The notes under the pieces were generated by a model. The model made no database searches. It was not told the origin of the DNA and saw only the letters and a program-made list of their open reading frames with translations. From the NCBI GenBank assembly GCA_963205035.1, contig CAUJII010000201.1:1-29726 (forward strand): a stretch of 29,726 nucleotides of DNA, given 5' to 3'. Source of the DNA: Spirochaetota bacterium (GTDB lineage: Bacteria; Spirochaetota; Leptospiria; Turneriellales; Turneriellaceae). A program made the position numbers and the translations under genes. This document shows positions 1 through 7,711 of the stretch, piece after piece (within the stretch, counting starts at the first letter, position 1; each line of letters begins with the position of its first letter).

Positions 1-1
1 C

Positions 2-763
2 CTCATCGCTTCAGAAGCTATTTCTGAAGGATTCAATCTGCAAGATGCGCGTATTCTTGTGAACTACGATTTACCGTGGTCGATTCTACAGCTTGCGCAG
101 CGTATGGGCCGCCTCATGCGCCCTTGGCACGAGGTGCGCGACCTTGTGATCTATAATTTTCTGCCAGACACCATGTTCGATCCAGAACTGCGCCACGCAG
201 GAGCTTGGCACAAAAGACTCGACCAACGCAACCGAGAGCATCAATCTTTCGCTGCATTGCCTGTTCTTATGCCACAAGGGAGCGAAGTTGTGAAACTCGC
301 GTCGTTGGGCGAGGCTTTGAGAGCCTTCGAGAAAACCGACCTCGACCTCGGCGACGCGATGGATTTTGTGAGCAAAGCGACAGACATCGAGACGAGCGGA
401 GTTTTGGATGATCTGGTTCGCTTGAGCGAAGAGCGCCAAGCGGAACTCAAACGCCTGCGGCAGGGATTCCGCAGTCGCGTCAAACGCGAGAGAGACGACC
501 CCGCTCTCTTCATGCTCGTTCAACGCCGTGGCTCGGTTTTTCCTGCACTCTTTGACGCTCAAGGAAAATTCTTTGCGCCGTCACACGAAGTGACTCGTCC
601 GCTCGAGATTTTGCGCCGAAAGAGGGATCACTCCCCCTTTACAGAAAATTTTAACGCGCTGGCACTCGATGCGTTTCAAGAAAAATGTCTCGATACTTGG
701 CTTGCCGAGTTCTTGGAAAGTCGAGAGAATGTGCGTGTGGTTTGCGCTCTCCACTTTGCGTAG
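2..763 (+). CDS. SNF2/RapA-type superfamily 2 helicase, C-terminal part (5' end outside window)
   Basis: The reading frame is open from base 2, so the gene starts upstream; 253 residues are visible, ending at TAG 761-763. The first 40 or so residues match helicase motifs V and VI of the SF2 C-terminal RecA-like domain: an ASEAISEGFNLQDA stretch, then VNYDLPWS, then QLAQRMGRLMRP with the arginine-finger region. VNYDLPW followed by QRxGRxxR is the style of SNF2/RapA-like ATPases that translocate on double-stranded DNA. The remaining 200 residues are charged and helical, without a domain I recognise. The GTG at base 59 is internal and not a real start, because motif V lies before it. The specific function (chromatin-like remodelling, RNA polymerase recycling or part of a restriction/defence system) cannot be decided without the N-terminal part. 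The next gene is convergent. Confidence 0.8.
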   Translation, partial: LIASEAISEGFNLQDARILVNYDLPWSILQLAQRMGRLMRPWHEVRDLVIYNFLPDTMFDPELRHAGAWHKRLDQRNREHQSFAALPVLMPQGSEVVKLASLGEALRAFEKTDLDLGDAMDFVSKATDIETSGVLDDLVRLSEERQAELKRLRQGFRSRVKRERDDPALFMLVQRRGSVFPALFDAQGKFFAPSHEVTRPLEILRRKRDHSPFTENFNALALDAFQEKCLDTWLAEFLESRENVRVVCALHFA

Positions 764-780
764 GAGTTTAGCCTAAACTC
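764..780 (+). terminator. Hairpin after the helicase stop, possible weak or bidirectional terminator
   Basis: A perfect 7-bp inverted repeat (GAGTTTA, loop GCC, TAAACTC) begins immediately after the TAG stop of the helicase gene and lies 8 bases before the end of the convergent flavoprotein gene. It has no clear U-run on either strand, so intrinsic termination is only a possibility. Confidence 0.35.
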
Positions 781-788
781 GCAAAATT

Positions 789-1853
789 TCACAAATAGAC
801 GTTAAACCCGCGCAAGAAGAGATTGTACTGCTGCTCGACAACTTCTTTCATCGCAAGCGCTGCACGCCCTGAAAACGTTGTCTTCTGCGACAACAAATAC
901 CCCACAGCTTCTTTGGAACCGAGCGAAACAAAATACCCGATTTCAGCATAGGTATAAGGGGGGATTTCCTTACCTTCAACTGCCGCTCGGATTGCGCGGG
1001 CGACATGCTGCCCCTTGCGCACAGCGGCTTGCCCGCTCTTGCTGTTGAGACCCGGCCCGCTGAAATAACTATTATCGCCCACTGCATAAAAATTTTTGTG
1101 CGCGATGCCTTCGATGCGTCCATGAACGTCACAGACGAAAGACGGCGTCGAGCGCACACCCGGAACAAAGAGCACCATATCTGCACGTTCTTCGCGAACG
1201 ATTGCGCCTTCTCTCAAACGCAGCACTCCCTCTTGGAACGCGAGAAACTCCGAACCCAGACGCACGTCGATTTGTGAACTCGCCGCTTCTCTGAGCGCAA
1301 TTTCGCTGAGCGCATTGTCAAACGAAGGTAGAAGCCTGTCGCGCGCTTCGATGAGAGTGACACGATTTTGTCGCTCTGCAAACTCAAACGCAAATTGAAC
1401 ACCCGTAGGGCCACCCCCCACGACAAAAATATTCTTATGGCGAACGATACGAAAAGCGTTTTGCACGGCGATTTTGTCACGGAGCGAATCTAAGTCAATA
1501 ACCCCGTTGGGCGGCGAAGGCGATTGAGAGCCTTGTGCAATCACGACAAAATCGAAAGGGCTGCCTAAAGACTCGGCACCGCTCTTTAGAAGCGTTTCGA
1601 TGTCGATATGCTCGCGCTTGAAATCAAAATGGAACCTTCGGGATAAATCCGTAAAGGGGACTTCGTAACGCTCGGCCATGCGGCCTCGTGCAAGTTTATG
1701 CCACTGCGTTAATTTTTGATGCACCGGCCTGGCATCGAAAAGAGTTGCCGCATGCTTCAAACCCAAACGGTTGAGTTCGATAGCTACCGCAACACCACCA
1801 TACCCGCCGCCCACGATGGCGACCCGAGGCGCGGCGCTCTTCTTTTCGTTCAC
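789..1853 (-). CDS. NDH-2-like FAD/NAD(P)-dependent pyridine nucleotide oxidoreductase
   Basis: 354 residues with the two-dinucleotide-fold layout of type II NADH dehydrogenases and related flavoproteins. An FAD-binding motif VAIVGGGYGG lies at residues 11-20, the NAD(P)H-binding motif VVGGGPTG at 144-151 followed by an acidic strand end (LIEAR), and the second FAD contact FYAVGD at 255-260. The C-terminal region keeps the NDH-2 pattern of a tyrosine/glycine-rich strand (YFVSLGSKEAVG) and a final amphipathic segment that could touch the membrane. It is shorter than typical NDH-2 (about 400 residues). No redox-active CxxxxC pair is seen, so it is not a disulfide reductase. The start is GTG at 1851-1853, overlapping the TGA of the upstream aldolase gene as GTGA, so translational coupling is likely. 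It probably passes electrons from NAD(P)H to quinone or another acceptor; the substrate is not determined. Confidence 0.8.
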   Translation of the reverse strand: MNEKKSAAPRVAIVGGGYGGVAVAIELNRLGLKHAATLFDARPVHQKLTQWHKLARGRMAERYEVPFTDLSRRFHFDFKREHIDIETLLKSGAESLGSPFDFVVIAQGSQSPSPPNGVIDLDSLRDKIAVQNAFRIVRHKNIFVVGGGPTGVQFAFEFAERQNRVTLIEARDRLLPSFDNALSEIALREAASSQIDVRLGSEFLAFQEGVLRLREGAIVREERADMVLFVPGVRSTPSFVCDVHGRIEGIAHKNFYAVGDNSYFSGPGLNSKSGQAAVRKGQHVARAIRAAVEGKEIPPYTYAEIGYFVSLGSKEAVGYLLSQKTTFSGRAALAMKEVVEQQYNLFLRGFNVYL

Positions 1854-2653
1854 GACACCGCTGTGCGTCTGATTCTTAGGACGGGAAGTCTTTCTTCTAA
1901 TTGGCGATTGCGTCCGCGATAAAACGCTTCGCGCGCTGGGTTCATCTGCGCCATCGCTTCGTAAAGAGCCTGCTCAAAATAAAGACCCTCGGTTAAGTTC
2001 TGTGCCGCGTTACGCCCGAAGACCTCGCAATTTTCAAATACGACATGCCGCGTATTAAACCGCGCAGCGGGTAAAATTTCAGCCATTTGACCGATGTTTT
2101 GGACGCTCAGTCCGCCACCAACCGAGGTCACTTTGTGCTGTCTATTGAGACGCGCCAAAGTGTGCCGCGTCACGGTAAGCACCTCTTCGTCGTCGACGGT
2201 CAAGTTCATGCTCTTGCTCAAATCACCCCGGCCAATAGTCACTTGACTGAGTTCCGCAAAGGCATTCGTTGCAATCATCGAGTCGAGGTTTTGCACGGTC
2301 GTCGCGGTTTCTAAGTTCATCGCAAGGCGTGCCTTCTTGCCGGCTTCGCTCATTATCATCTTTGCCGTATCGACAAAGTTTACCAGAGCATAGACCGTCT
2401 CCACCATGGGAGCCAAAATTGCATCGACGCCAATCGACAGGCAGTCGCGCATATCGCGCCGCGCTTCGGGCCCGCCAATTTTAACAGAGAGCGTAAGACC
2501 CGCACCCACGCAAATCTCATTCATGAGCGCAATTTCATGCGCATCCATATCTTCAATTTCCGTTCCAGTTTTGAGCCCCACGACGTTGTGGCGCTCGCGC
2601 AGTTGCCGCAAGTTGTCTTGCAGTACGGCGATGAGGTGTGGATTATGCCGCAT
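1850..2653 (-). CDS. HpcH/HpaI-type aldolase / citrate-lyase-beta family protein
   Basis: 267 residues forming a predicted TIM barrel of the HpcH/HpaI aldolase family. Visible family features are APMVET at residues 81-86 and the metal-binding acidic residues in NLETA (Glu115) and GRGDLS (Asp144). These enzymes use a divalent metal to cleave or form C–C bonds with pyruvate- or oxaloacetate-like donors. The C-terminal 40 residues are helical and arginine-rich, as in members with a helix swap. The start ATG is at 2651-2653; no strong ribosome-binding site precedes it. The stop overlaps the downstream flavoprotein gene by four bases, so the two form a two-gene operon. The substrate cannot be inferred: neither neighbour belongs to an aromatic-degradation or citrate-lyase pathway. 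The family call is firm, the biological role unknown. Confidence 0.8.
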   Translation of the reverse strand: MRHNPHLIAVLQDNLRQLRERHNVVGLKTGTEIEDMDAHEIALMNEICVGAGLTLSVKIGGPEARRDMRDCLSIGVDAILAPMVETVYALVNFVDTAKMIMSEAGKKARLAMNLETATTVQNLDSMIATNAFAELSQVTIGRGDLSKSMNLTVDDEEVLTVTRHTLARLNRQHKVTSVGGGLSVQNIGQMAEILPAARFNTRHVVFENCEVFGRNAAQNLTEGLYFEQALYEAMAQMNPAREAFYRGRNRQLEERLPVLRIRRTAVS

Positions 2654-2737
2654 AGGTTATTCTCGGATGTTTGCGGAAAAACTGGAGATTTAATTTATGG
2701 GATTTACACTTCAAAGAGAAGCATACGCTGAGGGGGT

Positions 2738-2764
2738 TAATACCTTGCAAAGACCTTGGTATTA
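2738..2764. repeat. 7-bp inverted repeat upstream of the aldolase gene
   Basis: TAATACC (2738-2744) and GGTATTA (2758-2764) are perfect inverted arms around 13 bases, in the 154-base gap between thrB and the aldolase gene. The position fits an operator for the aldolase–flavoprotein operon. A palindrome of this length could also be chance, and no convincing promoter boxes were found beside it. Confidence 0.25.
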
Positions 2765-2807
2765 TGTCTCTTCTTTCCATAAGGACGTATCTTGTGCCTA
2801 TGCGTCA

Positions 2808-3824
2808 CTATGTCAACACCATTAAACCCTGTCGGTCGACTTGAAACTCCCGCTGAAGCGATGCGACTTTTTTCTCTTTTAATCTTCGCGTCAAATCAAT
2901 CGATTGAGTATCGATCTCTTGCGGCCAAAATGCAAGGAGAGTCGAACCCGCGCCCGAGAGAAAACAACCCAACGCCCCTTCTCGATACCAATCTTCAAAA
3001 ACATCGAACATGCCGGGTATGAATTGTGCGCGCTGTTCGGTGTGGATGCGGTCTTCCATAACAATACGAAACGCGGCTTTTTCAGCGGTACTCAAGACCT
3101 CTTGCTGCAAGAGATAGACGAGCGAAGCGACACGCGACGTTTGGAAGACTAAGTCGTTACGCGAAATATTGACGGGGAGGAGTTGCCTCGACTCTCGCGT
3201 TTCTAATTCGCGTTCCGGGATAATTCCCACAATTTTTAGCGGAGCTTTAATCGACATCGGGATGTGATAGAACGACGGCCCTGTTTTTTGCGTTGCATCG
3301 GTTTCCAGCTTCGTCCCGGTGAGCGGCATGCAGAGATTCCACCCGCCGTAAAGTGCCGCCGTGAGGTTGTCGGGGTGTGGCTCAAACTCGAGCGCAAATT
3401 CAAGAATTTGCTCGATACGGTAAGCCATGCGGAACTCGCGTCGTAGCGTTTCGTTTGCAAGAGTGAGCCCTGCCAAGATGGCGGTGCTCGAAGAACCAAG
3501 CCCTCGGCTGAAAGGCACCCGCACAAGCACTTGGACATCCCACGCGAGCGGCTCTTGGCCGGACTTTTTGAAGAGGTATTGGTATGCTTTTACAAATAGG
3601 TTGTCGTCGCCCACTTTTTTGGGGAGTGAATTTGCGGGCACGGTCGTCGAGTCTGCGCTCAAGAGCGACACTTTGAGCGAGCCATCTTTGCGGTCGACTC
3701 TATCGCACACAAATTCATTACGCAGGTTGAGAGCAATCCCCCAAATATCAAAACCCGGGCCCAAGTTGGCTGTGCTTGCAGGGACAGAAATCTTGAGGGA
3801 TTGCCGCGTTGGCGCAGAAGACAT
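2808..3824 (-). CDS. thrB: Homoserine kinase (GHMP kinase family)
   Basis: 338 residues from ATG 3822-3824. It would phosphorylate L-homoserine with ATP in the cytoplasm, the step before threonine synthase. The N-terminus has the ThrB-type signature VPASTANLGPGFD (residues 14-26), and the GHMP phosphate-binding loop PFSRGLGSSST is at 104-114. The C-terminal GHMP motif is visible as FLSGAGSTLLAF. The frame is open upstream to 4004, but that extension would overlap the preceding gene, has basic low-quality sequence and lacks homology features, so the internal ATG is chosen. The gene lies 61 bases downstream of the TMEM43-like gene on the same strand and may be cotranscribed with it. Other threonine genes are not in the window. 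The last codons contain a TTGACA, probably by chance. Confidence 0.88.
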   Translation of the reverse strand: MSSAPTRQSLKISVPASTANLGPGFDIWGIALNLRNEFVCDRVDRKDGSLKVSLLSADSTTVPANSLPKKVGDDNLFVKAYQYLFKKSGQEPLAWDVQVLVRVPFSRGLGSSSTAILAGLTLANETLRREFRMAYRIEQILEFALEFEPHPDNLTAALYGGWNLCMPLTGTKLETDATQKTGPSFYHIPMSIKAPLKIVGIIPERELETRESRQLLPVNISRNDLVFQTSRVASLVYLLQQEVLSTAEKAAFRIVMEDRIHTEQRAQFIPGMFDVFEDWYREGALGCFLSGAGSTLLAFWPQEIDTQSIDLTRRLKEKKVASLQREFQVDRQGLMVLT

Positions 3825-3878
3825 CAAGCCAAAGAAGGTACGAAAAACGCGCGTACAAGTAAAATAGTGGTTTGTTGG

Positions 3879-3897
3879 GAGGCGGTTAAACCGCCTC
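3879..3897. repeat. Perfect 9-bp palindrome containing the stop codon of the TMEM43-like gene
   Basis: GAGGCGGTT (3879-3887) and AACCGCCTC (3889-3897) are perfect inverted arms around a single A, and the TAA stop of the membrane-protein gene lies inside. Because the loop is one base, the RNA hairpin would lose one or two pairs. On the minus strand no T-run follows, so it is not a standard terminator; on the plus strand a TTCTTTTTT run follows at 3902-3910, which would stop antisense transcripts coming from the thrB side. Confidence 0.4.
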
Positions 3898-5052
3898 GGC
3901 CTTCTTTTTTGCTCCGCGCATCTTGAAAAAGTAGACGATGGCCGCAGCGATCGCAAACAAGATAAGCGAGAGTATGGGTCGATAGAAAAGCCATGCCAGT
4001 GCAATTGTCAGCAATGAAATTGCAAACGCGGTGACGCCCGAAGCCAAACCTACGCCAAACCCCATAATGCTACCCAAAAAAGGGACTACATCGAGCAGGG
4101 TGACAAAAGGTTTCAAGAGCATAGAAAAGCCAACGGTCATCGCCAACCAGCCGACCAAACGCAAAATCCACGTAATTGTCGCGTTCGCCTTTTCAGCGCT
4201 CGTGAACATATCTTTTGCACTGACAATCCCTTCCGAGATCATCGAGATTGTTCCGCCGGCTTCCGTTTGGTATGCGCTGAAGGTATCCGACGTTTGTTTC
4301 GCGATTACACTCGCATCGGTAGGTCGAACGACCTCAAATTTCACCCGATAATCGCCGAGTGCGGGTTTGTCTGGATTCAAACCAAGGAATATACCGTCGG
4401 AGGTTTTGGTTGCAGGTTTACCTGTTACAGCTTTGGCGGCTCTGACAACCGTATCGTCAATATCTAAAGCCGTATAGTTTGAAAGTGAAGAAGTCAAATC
4501 CTGAGGAAGCCTGTACGCACCCAGTTTCGCCGATTTTGTTACCCGCGACATAGACTTGTAAAGCATTTCGGGGTTTTGATGCCCTTTAGGCTTCTTAAAT
4601 TTGCTTGAGTCTATGCTATCTGCCCATGCTTTGTCGTACGTACACTTCGTCGTCGTGGTCTTGCTGCCGCCGAGGTTCTTTTCTGACTCGGACGTGCAGT
4701 GTTCTTGCCATTGGTACATTTCTACCGTGCGACGAAAAGACAACGCCTTCGCAGCAGAAACATAGAACACGGGGTCGACCAAAGTTTCGTCTGTCGTAAC
4801 ATGCCCCGACACGTGGACCAGTTTATTCTCTAAAGAAGCGTTCACGCTATCGGCTTTGGCCTCGACGGTCAGTCCCTTGCCTTCTTTCAAGCTCTTGTAA
4901 GTTTTTACCGAGCGTCCCTCGTTCCACCACAGCAGAATGACCGACGCAAGGATGAGTAGAAAGCCAACTCCGACTCCTTTGATCGAACCCATGAGGCGAC
5001 TGCCCCACGACTCGGTTGTCACTTCGCTATAAGAATCATTTTCATCTCCCAT
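3886..5052 (-). CDS. TMEM43 (LUMA, DUF1625) family membrane protein
   Basis: 388 residues, close to the roughly 400 of animal TMEM43. Topology matches that family: one N-terminal membrane helix (about residues 24-43) ending in LLWWNEGRSVKT, a large soluble region (about 45-290), and three or four C-terminal helices (about 293-315, 322-344, 346-375) before a basic tail. The NEGR motif just after the first helix and the RRTVEMYQWQE segment (107-117) are what I recognise as TMEM43-type. The soluble region has two cysteines (119, 137) about 18 residues apart that could form a disulfide. GGAGG lies five bases before ATG 5050-5052. Bacterial members have no established function. Neighbours are thrB downstream and a divergent bactofilin gene upstream, which do not define a pathway. 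Confidence 0.75.
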   Translation of the reverse strand: MGDENDSYSEVTTESWGSRLMGSIKGVGVGFLLILASVILLWWNEGRSVKTYKSLKEGKGLTVEAKADSVNASLENKLVHVSGHVTTDETLVDPVFYVSAAKALSFRRTVEMYQWQEHCTSESEKNLGGSKTTTTKCTYDKAWADSIDSSKFKKPKGHQNPEMLYKSMSRVTKSAKLGAYRLPQDLTSSLSNYTALDIDDTVVRAAKAVTGKPATKTSDGIFLGLNPDKPALGDYRVKFEVVRPTDASVIAKQTSDTFSAYQTEAGGTISMISEGIVSAKDMFTSAEKANATITWILRLVGWLAMTVGFSMLLKPFVTLLDVVPFLGSIMGFGVGLASGVTAFAISLLTIALAWLFYRPILSLILFAIAAAIVYFFKMRGAKKKAEAV

Positions 5053-5177
5053 AAAGCCTCCATAATCAAATTTTTATTCGAGGGTTCGCTTAAAGTCGAA
5101 GTGCAGTTTGTCAAGATTTTTAGAAAAATACTTGTTACGCTATTTCACTTGCATAAGTGTTCTTTAGAGATAACTAC
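5053..5177. promoter_or_regulatory. Divergent intergenic region between the TMEM43-like gene and bactofilin
   Basis: Both genes point away from this 125-base A+T-rich gap, so it should hold both promoters. Minus strand: TTGACA (complement of 5109-5114) is a perfect -35 box, but the hexamer 17 bases on is a poor -10. Plus strand: TTGTTA at 5132-5137 is a possible -35. A small perfect inverted repeat, CACTT-GCAT-AAGTG, lies at 5146-5159. Exact promoter positions are not resolved. Confidence 0.4.
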
Positions 5178-5501
5178 ATGGCCGAAAAATCAGAAATCAC
5201 GACAATCACAGACGATATGATCTTCAAAGGGTCGCTCGAAGCAGACCATACCATTGTTATCGAAGGCCATTTTGCTGGCAGCCTCACCACGAAAGGCAAG
5301 GCGCACATTGCAAAAGAAGCTAAAATTGAAGCCAACGTCACCGCACGCGAACTCGCTCTCGAAGGCCAGATGCAGGGCAATGTCTTGCAAGCAGATCTCG
5401 TTTCTCTAAGCACTCAAGCAAAACTCAACGGAGATATCCATTGCACACAACTTGAAATCGAACGCGGCGCAAAACACTCCGGCGTTACCGTCATGCAATA
5501 A
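5178..5501 (+). CDS. Bactofilin (polymer-forming cytoskeletal protein)
   Basis: 107 residues from ATG 5178-5180, the usual length of a small bactofilin. Bactofilins self-assemble without nucleotide into filaments built from a right-handed beta-helix and organise cell-shape and envelope machinery. The beta-helix appears as short repeats with hydrophobic residues at fixed spacing and glycines at turns: FKGSLEADHTIVIEGHFAGS, LTTKGKAHIAKEAKIEANV, ALEGQMQGNVLQADLV, LSTQAKLNGDIHCTQLEIE. The motif IEGHFAGS resembles the family signature I-x-G-x-(hydrophobic)-x-G. A GTG at 5157 would add seven residues but lies inside the inverted repeat and has no ribosome-binding site, so ATG is preferred. The recJ-like gene starts 8 bases after its stop, implying cotranscription. 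In spirochaetes bactofilins are linked to helical shape; here that is inference. Confidence 0.88.
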   Translation: MAEKSEITTITDDMIFKGSLEADHTIVIEGHFAGSLTTKGKAHIAKEAKIEANVTARELALEGQMQGNVLQADLVSLSTQAKLNGDIHCTQLEIERGAKHSGVTVMQ

Positions 5502-5509
5502 GCGACCAC

Positions 5510-7543
5510 ATGCAAGAGTGGTACCGATTCACGACAGACAGACCCTCTCCTTTTGCTGAAACCGTCTACTCGCGCTTTCTGGAAAGACTGAAGACTTATA
5601 CAGAAGGTGCGCTCTCAGAAGATGCGCTGCGCCAACACGCTCTGCGCTATCTCGTGCCGACAATCCACTTAGCGAAGAGCCCTTTTGCATTCCCCTTCAT
5701 GGCCGAAGCGGTCAACTGCGTGCGGTCGTGCGTCGAGAAAGAAGCACAGAAAAAAATTGTGCTCTATGGCGACCGCGACGCCGACGGAGTGACTTCGACA
5801 GCGATGCTCCATTTATTTTTTCGCGATCAACTCAAACTCGAAGCGCATGAACTGACAAGTCTTGTGCCGCGTGAAGAAGACAAGTACGGTGTGACGTTCG
5901 AGGTTGCCGAGCGCATTATCGCCGAAAAACCCACCTTGCTTTTTACTCTCGACTGTGGCTCGTCGAACAAAAACGAACTCGCTTACATAAAGGAAAAAAC
6001 CGGCTGCAAGATTATCGTCATCGACCACCACTTCATCCCTGAAAGTTCAAACGATTACCCGTCGGTTGAGGCGTTCATTAACCCTAAGCTTGCGGCGGAT
6101 TTAGACTTCTTGCGAGACTATTGCACAGCGGCAATCTGCGTTCGATTTATTCAAGCGTTTCTCTATTCGTTTAGCCGCGAGTATAATGAGACCGTTTCGA
6201 TAGAAACTGCAAAAGGCAAAGTCTTTCTGAGGAACGGCGTGCGTGTCGAAGAAAATGCCGCACACTCAAACCGAACCTACGTTCTCGGGGTTAATCCCAC
6301 AGACGAAAAACACCACAACCTCGAAGCCATCTTTGCGCACAGCGCGCGTGAAAATTTGGACATGGCGCGCTTGTGGCGCTTTTATCAGAAGGTACCGCAG
6401 GCTTTTTCGCCAACAGAAATTTTTAACGCAGTGCAATCTGCGAGCTTTAGAAAATCATACGCGATTCTGCGTACTTATCTACCTCTCGCGGCCATTGGGC
6501 TTGTTGCAGACATGATGCCTGTTTATGCAGACAATCGAATTCTAATTAAAGAAGGGTTGAGCGCGATTGTGCGCGCGCAGCAAACTTTGCCGATGGGGTT
6601 ACTTGCTCTTTTGAAACGACTCAACTTGACGAGTGCCGTTACCGAGCAAGATTTGGGATTTACCCTTTGCCCGGTTATCAATGCAGCGGGCCGCATGGGG
6701 AGCGCTTCTGACGCGCTCGATGCACTTCTCGAAAAGGACCCTTTGAACGCGGCTAAGGCGGCTGCAAAATTGACGCAAGTCAACGACCGGCGCAAAGAAG
6801 CATCGCAAAACTCGTTAGATCTTTTGAGCGAAGCGTTAGACGCACGTTCGGAAACGGGAGCTATTGCCGTCGCACACCACGCCGGGTTTCACCGAGGTAT
6901 CTCCGGCCTCATCGCGTCGAAAATTGCCGAACAATTTTCAAAGCCAGCGCTGGTTCTCGTGCCCGATGGGGATTGCTATCGAGGCTCTGTCCGCGCCTTC
7001 CGCAACGAAAACGTCTTCGCACTCTTAGACGCACTCAAAGGACACTTGTTGCAGTTTGGCGGGCATCGGCAAGCGGCGGGGTTTTCGGTGAGCGAAGAAT
7101 GTATCCAAGATTTTCTGACTGCTGTTTTCGAGATTGCTCCGACGCTATTTTCCTCTGGCGAAAACGAAGAGAGAAAAGACCCGTACCGGAATTTTTTTCC
7201 GCCGCTTTCAATCGACACACAAAAAATGCGCATCCCTCTATGGGAGGAGTTACTCGCGCATGCGCCGTATGGCGTCATGAATCCGCACCCCGTTCTTGAA
7301 CTCACGAACACCGGCAAGCTCGAAGTGTCGGCGTTGGGGAAGACTGGCGCTCATGCAACGGTGAAGTTCAGCGCCGCGATCGAGCGTACAATCCAAGGGG
7401 TTTGGTTTTTCCACAACGGTGAGGCGACGAATGCTTCCGAGCGCGACGATTTGAAGGTGCGCGGGGAGCCGCAAATCGGCTATTTCATGGGCCGAACGCA
7501 ATACCGATTCAAGATTTTGCAAGTCAGCAGTACACGCGACTAA
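5510..7543 (+). CDS. recJ: RecJ-type single-stranded-DNA exonuclease (DHH/DHHA1 family)
   Basis: 677 residues. RecJ degrades single-stranded DNA 5' to 3' with two metal ions in recombination and mismatch/base-excision repair. The DHH catalytic motifs are intact: YGDRDADGVTS (residues 86-96), LDCGSSNKNE (147-156) and the namesake VIDHHFIPE (170-178). INAAGRMGSASDALD is the conserved motif at the end of the DHH core. The DHHA1 domain follows with GFHRGISGLIASKI and GGHRQAAGFSV. A C-terminal OB-like region (about 560-677) completes the RecJ layout. It is longer than Escherichia coli RecJ (577 residues), partly from an insertion around residues 200-290. The last bases, including the TAA stop, form one copy of a 17-bp direct repeat that recurs at 8769-8785. 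The symbol is assigned by motif order; a paralogous DHH nuclease is the main alternative. Confidence 0.85.
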   Translation: MQEWYRFTTDRPSPFAETVYSRFLERLKTYTEGALSEDALRQHALRYLVPTIHLAKSPFAFPFMAEAVNCVRSCVEKEAQKKIVLYGDRDADGVTSTAMLHLFFRDQLKLEAHELTSLVPREEDKYGVTFEVAERIIAEKPTLLFTLDCGSSNKNELAYIKEKTGCKIIVIDHHFIPESSNDYPSVEAFINPKLAADLDFLRDYCTAAICVRFIQAFLYSFSREYNETVSIETAKGKVFLRNGVRVEENAAHSNRTYVLGVNPTDEKHHNLEAIFAHSARENLDMARLWRFYQKVPQAFSPTEIFNAVQSASFRKSYAILRTYLPLAAIGLVADMMPVYADNRILIKEGLSAIVRAQQTLPMGLLALLKRLNLTSAVTEQDLGFTLCPVINAAGRMGSASDALDALLEKDPLNAAKAAAKLTQVNDRRKEASQNSLDLLSEALDARSETGAIAVAHHAGFHRGISGLIASKIAEQFSKPALVLVPDGDCYRGSVRAFRNENVFALLDALKGHLLQFGGHRQAAGFSVSEECIQDFLTAVFEIAPTLFSSGENEERKDPYRNFFPPLSIDTQKMRIPLWEELLAHAPYGVMNPHPVLELTNTGKLEVSALGKTGAHATVKFSAAIERTIQGVWFFHNGEATNASERDDLKVRGEPQIGYFMGRTQYRFKILQVSSTRD

Positions 7544-7551
7544 CTATGCGC
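7535..7551 (+). repeat. 17-bp direct repeat, left copy (at recJ stop)
   Basis: CGCGACTAACTATGCGC, identical to 8769-8785. It contains the last recJ codons and TAA. An 11-base part (CGACTAACTAT) is repeated again at 7556-7566, 19 bases on, suggesting a local tandem duplication or slippage. Confidence 0.85.
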
Positions 7552-7590
7552 GCCACGACTAACTATTACACGGCGGCGCGCCAAAGCAAC

Positions 7591-7630
7591 GGCTCGACAG
7601 GCTCCGAAGCGGAGACCTGCTTGTCGAACC
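7591..7630 (+). repeat. Dispersed hairpin repeat (REP-like), copy 1
   Basis: An imperfect hairpin: outer arms GGCTCGACA (7591-7599) and TGTCGAACC (7622-7630) pair with one mismatch, and an inner perfect stem CTCCG-AAG-CGGAG is at 7602-7614. It shares the 11-mer TCGACAGGCTC (7594-7604) with the right arm of the hairpin at 24300-24363, so the two seem to be members of one dispersed family. It lies downstream of recJ and could also act as an mRNA end structure. Confidence 0.5.
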
Positions 7631-7711
7631 GCGCCGTCCGCGATCTTCGTCGCGTAGGGCCGATGGCTGCGGCCGGGATAGCTGCGATTAGAAAGAAAAC
7701 CATCGAAATCC

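Noticed and set aside
2811..2816. Perfect TTGACA on the minus strand at the end of thrB
   Set aside because: No acceptable -10 box lies 16-18 bases away, and the hexamer is explained by codons for the last thrB residues.
3825..4004. N-terminal extension of homoserine kinase in the same open frame
   Set aside because: It would overlap the TMEM43-like gene, is basic and unstructured, and the ThrB family begins near the internal ATG at 3824.
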